Shown here: positions 8,309 through 16,293 of the stretch, piece by piece
Numbering within the stretch: position 1 is the first letter of the stretch
Layout: the number at the start of each line of letters is the position of its first letter
Assembly (NCBI GenBank): GCA_903895005.1
Contig: CAITSH010000009.1
Coordinates: forward strand, 1-19,171
Direction: 5' to 3'
Origin: an uncultured Pseudomonadota bacterium
GTDB taxonomy: Bacteria; Pseudomonadota; Gammaproteobacteria; Burkholderiales; SG8-39
DNA: 19,171 nt
Made by a program: the position numbers and the translations under genes
The notes under the pieces: model-generated
Database searches by the model: none
What the model saw: only the letters and a program-made list of their open reading frames with translations
Told to the model about the DNA's origin: nothing

Positions 8309-9754
8309 TCACAACAGAAACAACGTGGCCAGCCCCAGAAAAATGAAGAAACCGCCGCTGTCCGTGCAGGCGGTGAGCATGACCGATGAGCCAATGGCCG
8401 GATCACGACCGAATTTCACCATTGCAAGCGGAATCATTACCCCGACTATTGCCGCCAGCATTAGGTTGAGCGTCATGGCCGCCGTCATTACCATGCCAAG
8501 TTGCACACTGTCGTAGAGCAACCAGGCAGCGAGTCCGAGGATGCCGCCCCAGAGCAAGCCATTCACCAGTGCCACGCCAAGTTCCTTGCGAAACAATTTA
8601 CGCGCCTGATCGAACTGAATCTGCCCCAGCGCAAACGCGCGCACAATCATCGTGGTCGTCTGGTTGCCGGAGTTGCCGCCGATGCCCGCGACAATCGGCA
8701 TCAGAGCGGCCAGCGCGACCAGTTTGGCGATCGAACCCTCGAATGCACCTATGACGCGCGACGCTACGAAAGCCGTCACCAGATTGACCGCCAGCCAGGT
8801 CCAGCGGTTTTTCACGCTGTCCCACACCGATGCAAAGATATCCTCCTCTTCGCGCAGACCGCCCTCGCGCAAGGCGGTCGTCTCGCTTTGCTCGCGCATG
8901 AAGTCAACCACCGAAGCTACCGTGACGCGTCCGACAAGCTTGCCCTGTGCATCGACCACAGCCGCCGACACAAGGTCGTAACGTGCGAATGCCTGCGCGG
9001 CCTCCTGCGCCTTGTCATCCGGGTAAAGGGTGACGACATCGGAGCCCATTAACTTGCTCACCGGGTCATCGAGTTCCGATACGATGAGCTTGCTGATCTG
9101 CAGCACGCCCTTGAGCAGATCATTCCGATCGACAACAAAGATCTGGTCGGTGTTGTCAGGCAGTTCGTCAAAGCGGCGCAGGTAGCGTGTCACCACTTCA
9201 AGGGTGACATCATCGCGCACACTGACCGGGTCAAAATCCATCAGCGCGCCCACCGAGCCCTCCGGGTAGGACATCGCCTCGCGCAACTGCTCGCGTTCAT
9301 TCGCGGGCAGGGACTCAAACACATCCTCAATTACCTCATCGGGCAGGTCGGGTGCGAGGTCGGCGATCTCATCGGCATCGAGCTGCTCGGTCGCTGCGAC
9401 CAGCTCCTCGGTGTCCATGCTTTTGATAAGCGTTTCGCGGACGGCGTCGGAAACCTCGAGCAGGATCTCACCGTCGCGTTCGGCCTTGACGAGATCCCAT
9501 AGCGCAAGACGCTCCCCGTGCGGCAGTGCCTCAAGAATGTATGCCACATCGGCGGCGTGCATGACATCGAGTTTTGCGCGCAGCTCGACGAAATGTTGCT
9601 TGTGCACCATCGATTCGACAAGACCATGCCGCGGCATGTCCTGTCGCTGCACCAGCACCTCCACCAAGTGCTGGCGCCGCAACAGTTCCTGCACTTCTCG
9701 CAGGTCCTCTTGCAGATCTTCCAGCTCTTTGCGTTGTGTGGTGTCGGTGGTCAC
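8309..9754 (-). CDS. mgtE: Magnesium transporter MgtE
   Basis: 481 residues from the GTG at 9754. MgtE is a dimeric, Mg2+-gated Mg2+ channel of the inner membrane. The N-terminal superhelical MgtE_N domain spans about 50-160 (with [14 protein letters not shown] and [19 protein letters not shown]), followed by two CBS domains at about 165-224 and 230-287, a connecting helix, and the five-helix membrane domain from about 320 to the end. The pore signature [17 protein letters not shown] is at 353-369, and the conserved acidic residue of the last helix is D465 in CTDSGGFF. The frame is open to 9868, but the upstream part does not resemble the family; GTG gives [17 protein letters not shown], a plausible leader. 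No ribosome site is strong. A candidate extended -10 lies about 50 bases upstream. No Mg2+-responsive leader fits in so short a 5' region. Confidence 0.95.
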   Translation of the reverse strand: MTTDTTQRKELEDLQEDLREVQELLRRQHLVEVLVQRQDMPRHGLVESMVHKQHFVELRAKLDVMHAADVAYILEALPHGERLALWDLVKAERDGEILLEVSDAVRETLIKSMDTEELVAATEQLDADEIADLAPDLPDEVIEDVFESLPANEREQLREAMSYPEGSVGALMDFDPVSVRDDVTLEVVTRYLRRFDELPDNTDQIFVVDRNDLLKGVLQISKLIVSELDDPVSKLMGSDVVTLYPDDKAQEAAQAFARYDLVSAAVVDAQGKLVGRVTVASVVDFMREQSETTALREGGLREEEDIFASVWDSVKNRWTWLAVNLVTAFVASRVIGAFEGSIAKLVALAALMPIVAGIGGNSGNQTTTMIVRAFALGQIQFDQARKLFRKELGVALVNGLLWGGILGLAAWLLYDSVQLGMVMTAAMTLNLMLAAIVGVMIPLAMVKFGRDPAIGSSVMLTACTDSGGFFIFLGLATLFLL

Positions 9755-9803
9755 TGCGGCATCGCCGTATTGGTGGTTGGAGCGTCGTCTTCGGGGGCAG
9801 CCG

Positions 9804-9812
9804 ATTGTAGCA
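9804..9812 (-). promoter_or_regulatory. Candidate extended -10 promoter element for mgtE
   Basis: On the minus strand TGCTACAAT (9812-9804) is an extended -10 (TGN before TACAAT). No good -35 is seen at the proper distance, as allowed for extended -10 promoters. It would start transcription about 43 bases before the mgtE GTG. The remainder of the 143-base gap up to mtgA holds a 6-bp hairpin (9827-9843) without a T-tract. Confidence 0.33.
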
Positions 9813-9897
9813 GTCGATGTCTTGCGGGCGGAGATTTTCCGCCTGTGGTTCTGCCCCGCCGGGCACACCCCGCGCTTGTCTCAGCCCGATTAGAAAA

Positions 9898-10602
9898 TCA
9901 GGGCAATTGCGCCTGGGGCATGCGCGCCAGAATGGTCGCCGAGTAGCCTGTCAGGTAGGCTGAGCCGCGGTTGCGGTCATAGAACTGCGGGCGTGGCAGC
10001 ATCGCCGCCAGGCGCGCCGCCTGGTCCGCGTTGAGGTTCGCGGCACTCACGCCGTAATAGTGGCGTGAGGCCGCTTCGGCACCAAATACGCCGATGCCCC
10101 ATTCGGCCACGTTCATATAAATTTCCAGAATGCGCTGCTTGTCGAGCAGCGCCTCGAGCATAAGCGTGATCACCGCCTCCTGTGCCTTGCGCACGTAACT
10201 GCGATCACCGGACAGGAAGAGGTTTTTTGCCAGTTGCTGGGTGATCGTCGAGCCTCCGGCCACCGCCTTCCCCTTCTTCTGGTTTTTCTCGATGGCGCGC
10301 TGAATACCCTCCCAGTCAAAGCCCTCGTGATCGACGAACTTCATGTCTTCGGCGGCGATGATGGCGCGTTTCAGATTCCCCGATATTCTCTGATAAACCA
10401 CCCAGTCGTACTTGAGGCGCGCGCCCGCGTCTTTTTCGCGCAGTTGGTCGAGGCGTGCAGACATGAAACTCGTGCTCCCCGGCGGTTGGTATTTCCAATA
10501 AAGGATATTTGCGCAAAACCAGCCCTGTGCCAGCAACACCGCCAGAAACACGGCGCCGAGGGTGTAACAAAACACTTTCCAGGGAAGGAGCAGCCACTTC
10601 AT
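9898..10602 (-). CDS. mtgA: Monofunctional biosynthetic peptidoglycan glycosyltransferase MtgA
   Basis: 234 residues, normal length. MtgA polymerises lipid II into glycan strands at the outer face of the inner membrane and has no transpeptidase domain. An N-terminal membrane anchor covers about 12-34. The GT51 motifs are in order: the catalytic glutamate E85 in AAEDMKFVDHEGFDW (83-97), GGSTITQQLAKNLFL (116-130) with the second conserved region, the RKAQEA helix (138-143) and EIYMNVAEWGIGVFGAEAAS (160-179), ending with the LAAMLPRP segment. All conserved residues look intact. The ATG at 10602 has no clear ribosome site; tonB ends 59 bases upstream on the same strand. In many related genomes aroE sits directly before mtgA; here it does not. 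Confidence 0.96.
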   Translation of the reverse strand: MKWLLLPWKVFCYTLGAVFLAVLLAQGWFCANILYWKYQPPGSTSFMSARLDQLREKDAGARLKYDWVVYQRISGNLKRAIIAAEDMKFVDHEGFDWEGIQRAIEKNQKKGKAVAGGSTITQQLAKNLFLSGDRSYVRKAQEAVITLMLEALLDKQRILEIYMNVAEWGIGVFGAEAASRHYYGVSAANLNADQAARLAAMLPRPQFYDRNRGSAYLTGYSATILARMPQAQLP

Positions 10603-10661
10603 CGCGGAAGCCGCAACGCAATCAAACGTCGGGGGACGGCGGGTTGGCCGGTCATCGCCGG

Positions 10662-11525
10662 CTACTCCCCGAACAATTTGTCGCCGGGAGCGAAGGTCCA
10701 GGTACGGGTTATGACCATTACGTCCGTATCTTTGCGTATATCCGGCGGAAATGCCGAGTAGGGCGCCGCCATCCTGACGATCCGTTCCGCGGCCCGGTCA
10801 AGCACTTGGTGACCTGAGGAGCGGTTGATCTCGACCGCCTCAAGCGTGCCATCCGTCTTGATTGAAACCGTCAGCACGAGGCTGCCGTACAAGCGCCCCC
10901 TCGCGTCCTCGGGATAGTTGACGTTACCCAGGCGCTCGACCTTCATACGCCATCCTTCGACATACTGCGCGAAGCGATATTCCCGGGCACGGGCGCCGAC
11001 GAATTCCTTGCGCGGACGCTGGTTGTATTCCTCGATACGCCGGTTGATCTGCGCCTGCATCCTCGCCAGGGCCAGCGCACTGGTGGCCAGATCCGATCCG
11101 GAAATCTGCGGCGCGGGCTCGACACTGGGCTCGGGCTTGGCTTCTGCGGATGCGACTGCCGCCTTGGACTGGAGTTGGGTCATCAACCTTTGTTGCTGGA
11201 CTTCAAGTTCCTGAACGCGCTGGGCCGCGCGCCTCACTTCACTGCCACGGTCGGTTTCGCTTATCACCGGGAGCGGCGTGCTGGCGCGGCGATTCTGATC
11301 GGTGTTGCCGCCACCGTCCAGGTTGGCCTGGGCTTGCAACTCGGTGTTCGTCGGTTTTGATTTTGTTTTGCTGTTGACCAGCACCACCTCGAGCATCTGT
11401 GGCGTGTTCTTTACACGCGTCGCCTCGGGAAAAGTGAAATGCAGGGAAAACAGCAGCGCGTGAAACACAATGGATATCGACAACGCGATGGAAAAAACGC
11501 GCGAAGCCGGGTCCATCGTGGCCAT
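10662..11525 (-). CDS. TonB-family energy transducer-like protein
   Basis: 287 residues from the ATG at 11525. TonB proteins couple the inner-membrane proton-motive force to outer-membrane events. A single signal-anchor helix is at about 10-30, followed by a periplasmic stretch with an acidic/basic coiled coil RRAAQRVQELEVQQQRLMTQ (98-117), an Ala/Pro/Glu-rich linker (120-140) and the C-terminal TonB domain (about 190-279) with NYPEDARGRLYGSLVLTVSI (203-222), then TDGTLEAVEINRSSGH and AAERIVRMAAPYSAFP. No exbB/exbD genes are nearby, and the coiled coil with a short Pro-region is unlike classical iron-uptake TonB, so the partner and cargo are unknown. A TTG at 11573, with AAGG five bases upstream, is an alternative start adding 16 residues. 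It lies between the RNase and mtgA genes, as is usual for betaproteobacteria. Confidence 0.85.
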   Translation of the reverse strand: MATMDPASRVFSIALSISIVFHALLFSLHFTFPEATRVKNTPQMLEVVLVNSKTKSKPTNTELQAQANLDGGGNTDQNRRASTPLPVISETDRGSEVRRAAQRVQELEVQQQRLMTQLQSKAAVASAEAKPEPSVEPAPQISGSDLATSALALARMQAQINRRIEEYNQRPRKEFVGARAREYRFAQYVEGWRMKVERLGNVNYPEDARGRLYGSLVLTVSIKTDGTLEAVEINRSSGHQVLDRAAERIVRMAAPYSAFPPDIRKDTDVMVITRTWTFAPGDKLFGE

Positions 11526-11573
11526 GAACTCAGGCCAGCGCACTCTGGATACCTGAAAATTGGCAGCGCTCAA

Positions 11574-11626
11574 GCGGACCTTTTAAAATCATTAATTCAT
11601 AATAATCATATAATTCTAGCCGTTTT
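11574..11626 (-). promoter_or_regulatory. AT-rich gap with possible tonB promoter
   Basis: The 53 bases between the RNase stop and the first possible tonB start are strikingly AT-rich in a GC-rich window. On the minus strand they contain -10-like hexamers TAGAAT (11618-11613) and TATGAT (11610-11605), but no convincing -35 at proper spacing. A local promoter for the tonB-like gene is likely; which hexamer is used cannot be decided. Confidence 0.35.
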
Positions 11627-13483
11627 CTAAGAAACAATCTCAACTTGTTCCTGTCCTTTGAAAACCAGCTTTACGGTGGCATCAATAAAATCGATCTCAC
11701 CGACTTCCAATATGACCTTGCTCCCCGCGGGCAGCTCGGGCAACGAAGGCACGCGGGTTACAAAAGGAATGCAATCAAGCCGGACCAGATTGTCGCGCAA
11801 CACCTCTGCGCCGGTCTCCGCGAGCCCTTGTTGCCGCAACCAGCGCAGGCACCAGTAGTGCTCCATACCGTTCTGGAATTCATTATAGGCGGCGTAGGTC
11901 AACTCGAAGTCGCGCAGCGTGGCAAGCAGGTCGGCATCGTTCGCGGCAAACGGCGGCGTTTTACCCGACAACAATGCGGTCAGCTGCCACTGGTTAACCA
12001 GGTCGACATAACGTCGCAACGGCGAGCTGGACCAGGCGTAATGCGAAACGCCCAGGCCTTCGTGCGGTAGTGCCGAGGTGGTCATGCGAACCTTGCCGCC
12101 GCCCTGGGCCCGGTAAATCGCGGCAACGCCGTTTTCATCGAGCATTTTTCCCCAGCGATGATTGGCGAGAATCATCAACTCGGCAACGAGTTTATCGAGG
12201 GGCGCTCCGCGACGCCGTGCCTCGATCGCAACCTGATCGTCCTCCACATAAAAGTTGTACTCAAGGCGATCCTGCGCATTGCCCGCCTTGCCTCGCAGAA
12301 CTTCGAGTGATTGCGCAAAGCGCCACAGCCAGCGCAATTCATCGGCAAACGGAATGTCCTTCGTCGGGGCCCCCGTTTCAAATGCATCGTCGAGGGACTC
12401 GACCTGCTGGTGGCGAAGGTTCGCGACAATGGGCACGCTCTCGACACGACTGAATTCGGCGCTGATCGCGAAGGTTTCCGGATCACAGTCGACATAGAGC
12501 GAGACTGCAGGCCTTGATTGCCCCTGCGCGAGCGTAAAAACGTCGACCGCCGCGGGCGGCAACATGGTGATCTTAAGGCCGGGCATGTACGCGGTTGACA
12601 GGCGCTCGCGTGCGGATTGGCCCAGCACCGAGTGCGGCGAAATGCCAAGTGCCGGTGCCGCGATGTGAATGCCCACCCGCATGCGCCCATCCGGAAGCGG
12701 CGTAAGCGAAAACGCGTCATCGATTTCAGTCGTCGTCGCATCATCAAGGCTGAACGCGCGCACCTCTGCCTGCGGCAATTCCGGGGGTGGGTCGAAGTCG
12801 GCCACACCCGCGTACTCGGCGCCCTTGGGAAAGTACTCAAACAAGAAACGGCCAAGATGATAATCGTGGCTAGAGGCAAGCGCGCCACAACGCTCAAAGA
12901 GTTTCGCCACCGAGAAGCCAGTTTTGGCGCACGCCTCTTCCACCGCCTTGGTTTCAATGCGACCACGGTCCGGCTTGTACAGCAGTTCATTGACCAGGGG
13001 CCTGAGTGCTTCGGGGAGCTCAAACCGCGTGAGCTGTTCCGTCCAGGCTGCCGCCAGTTCCGCCTGAACACGCTTTTTCTCGATCGCCGCGAGCGCGGAC
13101 TTTAAAATATCAGAAGGTGCCGCACGGTAATTCCCTTTGCCTTTGCGATAGAAATACGCCGGCGCGGAATGCAATTTGATCAGAATGCCGGCCGCCTCCA
13201 GGGAAGAAGGCGCATGACCGCAGTAATCTTTGGCAAGGTCGGCAAACCCGAATTCCGATTCACCGCAGCACTCCCACAGGAAACCGGTATCGATCTCGGC
13301 GGCGATCGCCTCGGCGCGCGCCATGAACTCGCCCAGTGCCGGTTGCTCGAAACGCAGCAAGACCGCGTTCGCCTTGATTTTGCTGCGCTTGCCATGGGGT
13401 GCCTCAACCTGCAAGGATGCGTCTCCGTCGGCAAGTATCGCGCCGACCTTGAAAGCGCCGTTTTCTTCGTAAAGGACATTCAT
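11627..13483 (-). CDS. RNase II/RNase R-family 3'-5' exoribonuclease
   Basis: 618 residues. Members of this family degrade RNA processively from the 3' end in the cytoplasm. The first ~230 residues are a divergent N-terminal region (helical, with little visible cold-shock similarity). The RNB catalytic domain starts about 240: the metal-binding signature is SLDDATTTEIDDAF (245-258), then GIHIAAPALGISPHS (271-285), a tyrosine/proline motif AYMPGLKITMLPP (298-310), and the C-terminal HYAWSSSPLRRYVDLVN motif typical of RNB. A short S1-like tail closes the protein. In E. coli RNase II four aspartates (201, 207, 209, 210) coordinate metal; here the second position is Glu (E253) while D247, D255 and D256 match. 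The protein belongs to the VacB-like betaproteobacterial branch rather than to true Rnb or Rnr. The ATG at 13483 lacks a ribosome site. Two hairpins lie 25-55 bases upstream. Confidence 0.9.
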   Translation of the reverse strand: MNVLYEENGAFKVGAILADGDASLQVEAPHGKRSKIKANAVLLRFEQPALGEFMARAEAIAAEIDTGFLWECCGESEFGFADLAKDYCGHAPSSLEAAGILIKLHSAPAYFYRKGKGNYRAAPSDILKSALAAIEKKRVQAELAAAWTEQLTRFELPEALRPLVNELLYKPDRGRIETKAVEEACAKTGFSVAKLFERCGALASSHDYHLGRFLFEYFPKGAEYAGVADFDPPPELPQAEVRAFSLDDATTTEIDDAFSLTPLPDGRMRVGIHIAAPALGISPHSVLGQSARERLSTAYMPGLKITMLPPAAVDVFTLAQGQSRPAVSLYVDCDPETFAISAEFSRVESVPIVANLRHQQVESLDDAFETGAPTKDIPFADELRWLWRFAQSLEVLRGKAGNAQDRLEYNFYVEDDQVAIEARRRGAPLDKLVAELMILANHRWGKMLDENGVAAIYRAQGGGKVRMTTSALPHEGLGVSHYAWSSSPLRRYVDLVNQWQLTALLSGKTPPFAANDADLLATLRDFELTYAAYNEFQNGMEHYWCLRWLRQQGLAETGAEVLRDNLVRLDCIPFVTRVPSLPELPAGSKVILEVGEIDFIDATVKLVFKGQEQVEIVS

Positions 13484-13508
13484 TAGGATGGGGGATAAGC
13501 CGTAGGAA

Positions 13509-13544
13509 GGGCGGAAAACCGCCCCGGGGCCCGCCGAGGCGGGC
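13509..13544 (-). terminator. Two adjacent perfect GC hairpins between yqiA and the RNase gene
   Basis: GGGCGG/CCGCCC around AAAA (13509-13524) and GCCCGCC/GGCGGGC around GA (13529-13544) are both perfect inverted repeats, four bases apart. Read on the minus strand, they follow the yqiA-like stop by about a dozen bases; the second hairpin is followed by TTCCT, a poor T-tract. They are best called a candidate terminator of mpl-yqiA, or structured leader of the RNase mRNA. Together they fill half of the 72-base gap. Confidence 0.45.
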
Positions 13545-13555
13545 GCAAGCGGCCA

Positions 13556-14146
13556 TTATAAACGGTGCTGGTGGGCACACGGCCCCATGCGGGCGAATTC
13601 GACAATTTCCGAGAGGTACTCCGGAAAGCTTTGCAGGGCGTGGTCCCCGCCCTCGATGACGCATTGCCGCGCACCGCGGTATCGTTCGACCGCCTTTTGA
13701 TAATCGAGCACCTCATCTCCGGTCTCGACCAGCAACCAGTAGCGCTCCATATGAAGCGTCTCAATAAATTGAGCCGCCCAGGCGGAAAGATGCCACTCAG
13801 TCAATTCATATTCGACACCGCTGTACAGGTTGCGTTGCCTGCCCAGATACGCGCGAAGGCCGATATGCGGGTCTATGGCCGGATTGATGAGCACCGCGCG
13901 CGCGCCGTGTTTTTCAGCCAGATAGGTGGCGTAAAAACCGCCAAGCGAACTGCCTACAAAGGTGACGTGCTCAGCGCCTTGATCGCCCATCGCCGCCTCG
14001 GCCACCCTGATCGCGTCATCCGGGAAATGCGGAAGTGCGGGGCACGCAAACTGGTTTGCCAGTCCGCGCCCTTTCAGCCAGGCAGCGAAATGCCGCGCCT
14101 TGTGCGACTGCGGCGAACTATTAAAGCCATGCAGGTAGACAATCAC
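13556..14146 (-). CDS. YqiA/YcfP-family alpha/beta-hydrolase (esterase)
   Basis: 196 residues. The family are small cytoplasmic alpha/beta-hydrolases; E. coli YqiA has esterase activity, but the natural substrate is unknown. The N-terminus MIVYLHGFNSSPQSHKA (1-17) carries the oxyanion-hole HGF, the nucleophile elbow is GSSLGGFYATYLAE (65-78) with S67, the acidic residue is probably D144 or D148 in ETGDEVLDY (141-149) and the histidine is H169 in GGDHAL (166-171). The start is a GTG whose last bases overlap the mpl stop as GTGA, so translation is probably coupled to that of mpl. The mpl-yqiA pairing hints at a link with murein peptide recycling, but that is inference. Downstream hairpins may end the unit. 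Family is certain, substrate not. Confidence 0.9.
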   Translation of the reverse strand: MIVYLHGFNSSPQSHKARHFAAWLKGRGLANQFACPALPHFPDDAIRVAEAAMGDQGAEHVTFVGSSLGGFYATYLAEKHGARAVLINPAIDPHIGLRAYLGRQRNLYSGVEYELTEWHLSAWAAQFIETLHMERYWLLVETGDEVLDYQKAVERYRGARQCVIEGGDHALQSFPEYLSEIVEFARMGPCAHQHRL

Positions 14147-15489
14147 GCGCCGACGCCGAGGCGATCGAGCAGCTGTTGATGTACACCGCCGAACCCGCCG
14201 TTACTCATGACCAGAATGGTATCGCCGGGGCGCGCTTCGGTCGCGATCGCTTCGACCATTTCCGACAGGTCGGCGTGGCTGCTGGCCTTTTCCCCCATGA
14301 CAGACAAGGCCTCGGCCGGATTCCAGCCGAGATTGGCCGCAAAACAAAACACCCGGTCCGCATCAACCAGGCTCGCAGGAAGCGCAGCCTTCATTACGCC
14401 AAGCTTCATTGTGTTCGAGCGCGGTTCGAGAACGGCGAAAATACGCGCGTCGCCGACCTTGCGCCGCAAACCGGCCAGCGTGGTCGTAATCGCCGTGGGA
14501 TGGTGCGCAAAATCATCGAATACCGCCACGCCGCCCGCTTCCCCGCGCAACTCCATTCTTCGCTTTACATTGCGAAACCTTCCCAGGGCCTCGATCGACA
14601 CCTTCGGCGGAACCCCGGCATGTCGGGCCGCGGCGATGGCGGCAAGGCCGTTGAGACGGTTATGCTCGCCAAGCAAATCCCAGGTAACGGTACCCAAAGG
14701 CTTACCCTCGAACGAGACCTCGAAGTGCTGATCGGTTCCGGTTGCAAGCCAGCCCGCACTACTGCCAAATCGCTCAAGCTCAGACCAGCATCCGCGCGAA
14801 AGCACCCGATCTATTGCAGACTCGGTTCCGTGCGCCAAAATTCGCCCGGATTTGGGGATTGTACGCACTAAATGGTGAAATTGCGTCTCGATAGCTGCAA
14901 GATCGGGGAAGATGTCAGCATGATCGAACTCCAAATTGTTCAAAATTGCTGTTTTGGGTCGATAGTGAACAAATTTGGATCGCTTATCGAAAAAAGCCGT
15001 ATCGTACTCATCTGCCTCAATGACGAAATGCTTAGATGACGTCATTTTCGCCGACGTTCCGAAGTTTTCCGGCACGCCTCCGATCAAAAAGCCGGGGCTG
15101 AGGCCTGCAGCTTCAAGAATCCAGGTGAGTATGGCGGTCGTGGTGGTTTTTCCGTGCGTACCAGCCACTGCGAGCACCCACTTCCCCTGTAGCGCATGCT
15201 CGGCAAGCCATTGCGGGCCGGACACATAGCGATCGCCGCGATCCAGTATGGCCTCCATCAGCGGATTACCGCGCGTGACGACGTTGCCGATTACCCATAA
15301 GTCCGGGTTGAGCGAAAGCTGGTCGGCATCAAAACCTTCGGTTAAGGCAATGCCTTGTGCCTCCAGCTGCGTGCTCATGGGTGGATAGACATTGGTGTCG
15401 CATCCGGTAACCCGGTGACCCAACTCTTTCGCAATCACGGCGAGTCCGCCCATGAAAGTGCCGCAAATACCAAGAATGTGCAGGTGCAT
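14143..15489 (-). CDS. mpl: UDP-N-acetylmuramate:L-Ala-gamma-D-Glu-meso-DAP ligase Mpl
   Basis: 448 residues, the normal Mpl length. Mpl attaches recycled murein tripeptide to UDP-MurNAc using ATP, saving peptide from cell-wall turnover. It is a Mur ligase: the N-terminal UDP-binding domain starts MHLHILGICGTFMGGLAVIA (1-20), the ATP loop is AGTHGKTTTTAIL (109-121), and the Mpl-specific EADEYDTAFFDKRSKFVHY (158-176) and NNLEFDHADIF (184-194) follow. The later FDDFAHHPTAI segment is also the Mpl form. The frame is open upstream for 144 more codons, but that part is antisense to the divergent gene and lacks similarity; ATG 15489 is the family start. It overlaps the yqiA-like gene by four bases. 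Confidence 0.96.
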   Translation of the reverse strand: MHLHILGICGTFMGGLAVIAKELGHRVTGCDTNVYPPMSTQLEAQGIALTEGFDADQLSLNPDLWVIGNVVTRGNPLMEAILDRGDRYVSGPQWLAEHALQGKWVLAVAGTHGKTTTTAILTWILEAAGLSPGFLIGGVPENFGTSAKMTSSKHFVIEADEYDTAFFDKRSKFVHYRPKTAILNNLEFDHADIFPDLAAIETQFHHLVRTIPKSGRILAHGTESAIDRVLSRGCWSELERFGSSAGWLATGTDQHFEVSFEGKPLGTVTWDLLGEHNRLNGLAAIAAARHAGVPPKVSIEALGRFRNVKRRMELRGEAGGVAVFDDFAHHPTAITTTLAGLRRKVGDARIFAVLEPRSNTMKLGVMKAALPASLVDADRVFCFAANLGWNPAEALSVMGEKASSHADLSEMVEAIATEARPGDTILVMSNGGFGGVHQQLLDRLGVGA

Positions 15490-15528
15490 GGGAACGGTTG
15501 CCGGCAGATTACAAATTAGGGAAAGGGT

Positions 15529-15534
15529 ATTGTA
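15529..15534 (-). promoter_or_regulatory. Candidate -10 element for mpl
   Basis: TACAAT on the minus strand (15534-15529) sits 40 bases before the mpl ATG, giving a leader of about 33 bases. No good -35 is seen at 16-18 bases. The sequence around it is more AT-rich than its surroundings. Confidence 0.27.
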
Positions 15535-15560
15535 ACGTTGGCCGCACACGGCGAAGTACG

Positions 15561-15590
15561 TTGCCGCATTCTTCAACGGCTCGGTATGAT
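15561..15590 (+). promoter_or_regulatory. Candidate promoter for the 15688 gene and tlpA-like gene
   Basis: TTGCCG (15561-15566) and TATGAT (15585-15590) are separated by 18 bases. Transcription would start near 15597, about 90 bases before the ATG at 15688. It lies back to back with the candidate mpl element in the 198-base divergent gap, in which I see nothing else. Confidence 0.38.
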
Positions 15591-15687
15591 GCCGCTGTGC
15601 AAAGCCTTTGCGGGCGGCAACGATCAGCGCGCAATCAATCCCGATCCCGGGGCGCAGCAGCGATTTATCCGGCTTGAGGGCGCAAGT

Positions 15688-16293
15688 ATGGCAAGAGACA
15701 AGCCAAAACAACAGCAAATGCGCCAGCGCATCGCCGCAGCCGCGGCGCGCATAATGGCCGAAGACGGCGTGGATGATTTCGCCTTGGCCAAACGCAAGGC
15801 CGCCCGCCAACTCGGTGCGGGTGATACCCAGGTTCTGCCCGCCAATGACGAAATCGAAATCGAGCTCAAGGCTTATCTTTCGCTCTTCCGCGGCGAGGAA
15901 CAGCGTGAACGACTGGCGCACCTGCGCACAGTTGCCCTCTCAGCCATGCGCGCCCTAGCGCAATTTCGCCCCCACCTGACCGGTGCCGTGCTAAAGGGAA
16001 CCGCGGGACGCTACGCCGACATTGACATGCAGGTGTTCACCGACGACGGCAAGGCGGTGGAGCTTTTTCTGCTCAATATGGGCGTTGCTTACGAGACGAG
16101 TGAGCAGCGTCACTACGCGGGCGACCAGTTGCGGACAGTCTGCGTGCTGCAATTGGACTGGGAAGACACGCCCTTAAACCTCGCGATTTTCGCCACCAAC
16201 GACGAGCGCGCCGCCCTTAAAACCTCCGCGGCCGGGCGACCGATGGAACGTGCGAGCATCGATGCGGTATCCGCGTTAGTAAGCGCATCGTGA
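15688..16293 (+). CDS. Uncharacterised nucleotidyltransferase-like protein
   Basis: 201 residues; function unknown. The start at 15688 is supported by GAGGG 7 bases upstream. The first ~60 residues are helical, with the block RIMAEDGVDDFALAKRKAAR (21-40) that looks conserved in relatives. The middle holds a Pol-beta-type nucleotidyltransferase signature, VLKGTAGRYADIDMQVF (101-117), close to the GT-G-YSDIE type of kanamycin nucleotidyltransferase; the likely metal ligands are D111 and D113. The third acidic ligand, expected in a later strand, may be missing: the corresponding segment reads LNLAIF (163-168), with N164 where Asp would be expected. There is no membrane segment. I recall such proteins being mislabelled as MurNAc-alanine ligases in databases, perhaps because they adjoin mpl. 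It is divergent from mpl and overlaps the next gene by four bases. Confidence 0.8.
   Translation: MARDKPKQQQMRQRIAAAAARIMAEDGVDDFALAKRKAARQLGAGDTQVLPANDEIEIELKAYLSLFRGEEQRERLAHLRTVALSAMRALAQFRPHLTGAVLKGTAGRYADIDMQVFTDDGKAVELFLLNMGVAYETSEQRHYAGDQLRTVCVLQLDWEDTPLNLAIFATNDERAALKTSAAGRPMERASIDAVSALVSAS

Noticed and set aside
8269..8406. Upstream extension of the mscL frame
   Set aside because: The perfect ribosome site and family N-terminus fix the start at 8268; the extension overlaps the end of mgtE and is Arg/Ser/Pro-rich.
9755..9803. Mg2+-sensing leader for mgtE
   Set aside because: The likely leader is about 43 bases, too short for a known Mg2+ riboswitch, and no such fold is apparent.
12175..13071. 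298-codon open frame inside the RNase gene, same strand but different frame
   Set aside because: Arg/Pro/Ser-rich translation typical of a shifted GC-rich frame; the RNB motifs are in the other frame.
15490..15921. 144-codon N-terminal extension of the mpl reading frame
   Set aside because: It is antisense to the 15688 gene, which has its own ribosome site, and Mpl similarity begins at the ATG at 15489.
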